DNA from: Negativicutes bacterium
Lineage (GTDB): Bacteria; Bacillota; Negativicutes; JAGOZY01
NCBI GenBank assembly: GCA_018058445.1
Contig: JAGOZY010000080.1
Coordinates: 1-5,802 of the forward strand
DNA: 5,802 nt
Direction of reading: 5' to 3'
The translations under genes and the position numbers were made by a program. Positions 5,451 through 5,802 of this stretch are shown piece by piece (the first letter of the stretch is position 1; every line of letters begins with the position of its first letter). The notes beneath the pieces are model-generated. The model was not told the DNA's origin. It did no database searches and worked only from the letters and a program-made list of their open reading frames with translations.

Positions 5451-5802
5451 TTGAATATGCTCGATTTTATCCAAAAAACTCGAATGAAAAAGCCGTTAAC
5501 TTACTTTGAATTAGAATTTATTGTAAAAGGCTTTATGAATGGTGAAATTCCTGATTACCAGATGTCTTCTTGGCTGATGGCAGTCTGCTTTCAAAGCCTT
5601 ACCGAAAACGAAACGGCCAATCTAACTCAGCTCATGGCACAAAGTGGTCGCCAACTATCTTGGGAAGGCTTCCCGCATCCCCCCATTGATAAACATAGTA
5701 CTGGCGGAGTCGCAGACACAACAACTCTTTTATTGATTCCTTTAGTGGCTGCCTGTGGAATTACGGTAGCCAAGATGTCTGGTCGTGGCTTAGGTTTTAC
5801 CG
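5451..5802 (+). CDS. pdp: Pyrimidine-nucleoside phosphorylase, N-terminal part (truncated by window edge)
   Basis: This enzyme cleaves uridine, thymidine or deoxyuridine with phosphate to the free base and (deoxy)ribose 1-phosphate. 117 codons are visible, about a quarter of the usual protein of some 430 residues. The N-terminal helical domain contains VKGFMNGEIPDYQMSSWLMAV. The phosphate-binding motif DKHSTGGVADTTT (80-92) follows, then VAKMSGRGLGFT at the edge, which begins the family signature. Thr92 and Lys108 fit the pyrimidine-nucleoside phosphorylase type better than E. coli thymidine phosphorylase. Two invariant-looking positions differ: Ala88 for Gly in GGVGD, and Phe116 for His in LGHT. 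The TTG at 5451 is chosen because GGAGGG (5438-5443) is 7 nt upstream; the ATG at 5457 would be 13 nt away. It is divergent from the IclR-type gene. A functional link with KDG catabolism is not evident. Confidence 0.88.
   Translation, partial: MNMLDFIQKTRMKKPLTYFELEFIVKGFMNGEIPDYQMSSWLMAVCFQSLTENETANLTQLMAQSGRQLSWEGFPHPPIDKHSTGGVADTTTLLLIPLVAACGITVAKMSGRGLGFT

Overview
The window reads as chromosomal DNA from a low-GC Gram-positive bacterium of the class Bacilli. The evidence is AT-rich intergenic DNA, strong GGAGG-type ribosome binding sites before nearly every gene, sigma-A-like promoters, and protein sequences of Listeria/Enterococcus/Carnobacterium type. The genus cannot be fixed from this sequence alone. 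No insertion sequence, phage gene, tRNA, rRNA or CRISPR array is visible.

Layout. (1) 1-182, minus: the start of an unrecognised membrane protein, cut by the window edge. (2) 183-359: a divergent intergenic region with a promoter for each side and a 21-bp near-palindrome between them. (3) 360-779, plus: fosX, a fosfomycin epoxide hydrolase. (4) 869-902: a perfect 34-bp palindrome acting as a bidirectional terminator between fosX and the convergent genes. (5) 921-5219, minus: five genes, in transcription order an IclR-family regulator, KDPG aldolase, KDG kinase, a fumarylacetoacetate hydrolase (FAH) family protein and an FMN nitroreductase. (6) 5451 to the end, plus: the start of a pyrimidine-nucleoside phosphorylase, divergent from the regulator.

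Function. The aldolase and kinase are the two steps that take 2-keto-3-deoxygluconate (KDG) to pyruvate and glyceraldehyde 3-phosphate. This is the shared end of glucuronate, galacturonate and unsaturated-uronate (pectin or glycosaminoglycan) catabolism. The IclR protein is most likely the local KdgR-like repressor. The FAH-family protein sits directly downstream of the kinase and is the least explained member. It keeps the family's metal ligands but lacks the usual His-x-x-Glu pair, and it carries two Cys-x-Cys pairs near its N-terminus. The nitroreductase has its own promoter-like region overlapped by an 8-bp inverted repeat, so it is probably regulated separately even though it lies on the same strand.

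No clearly new multi-gene system is visible. The points most worth a second look are the atypical FAH protein in a KDG cluster, several candidate operators in the intergenic regions, and the altered phosphate-loop residues in the nucleoside phosphorylase.
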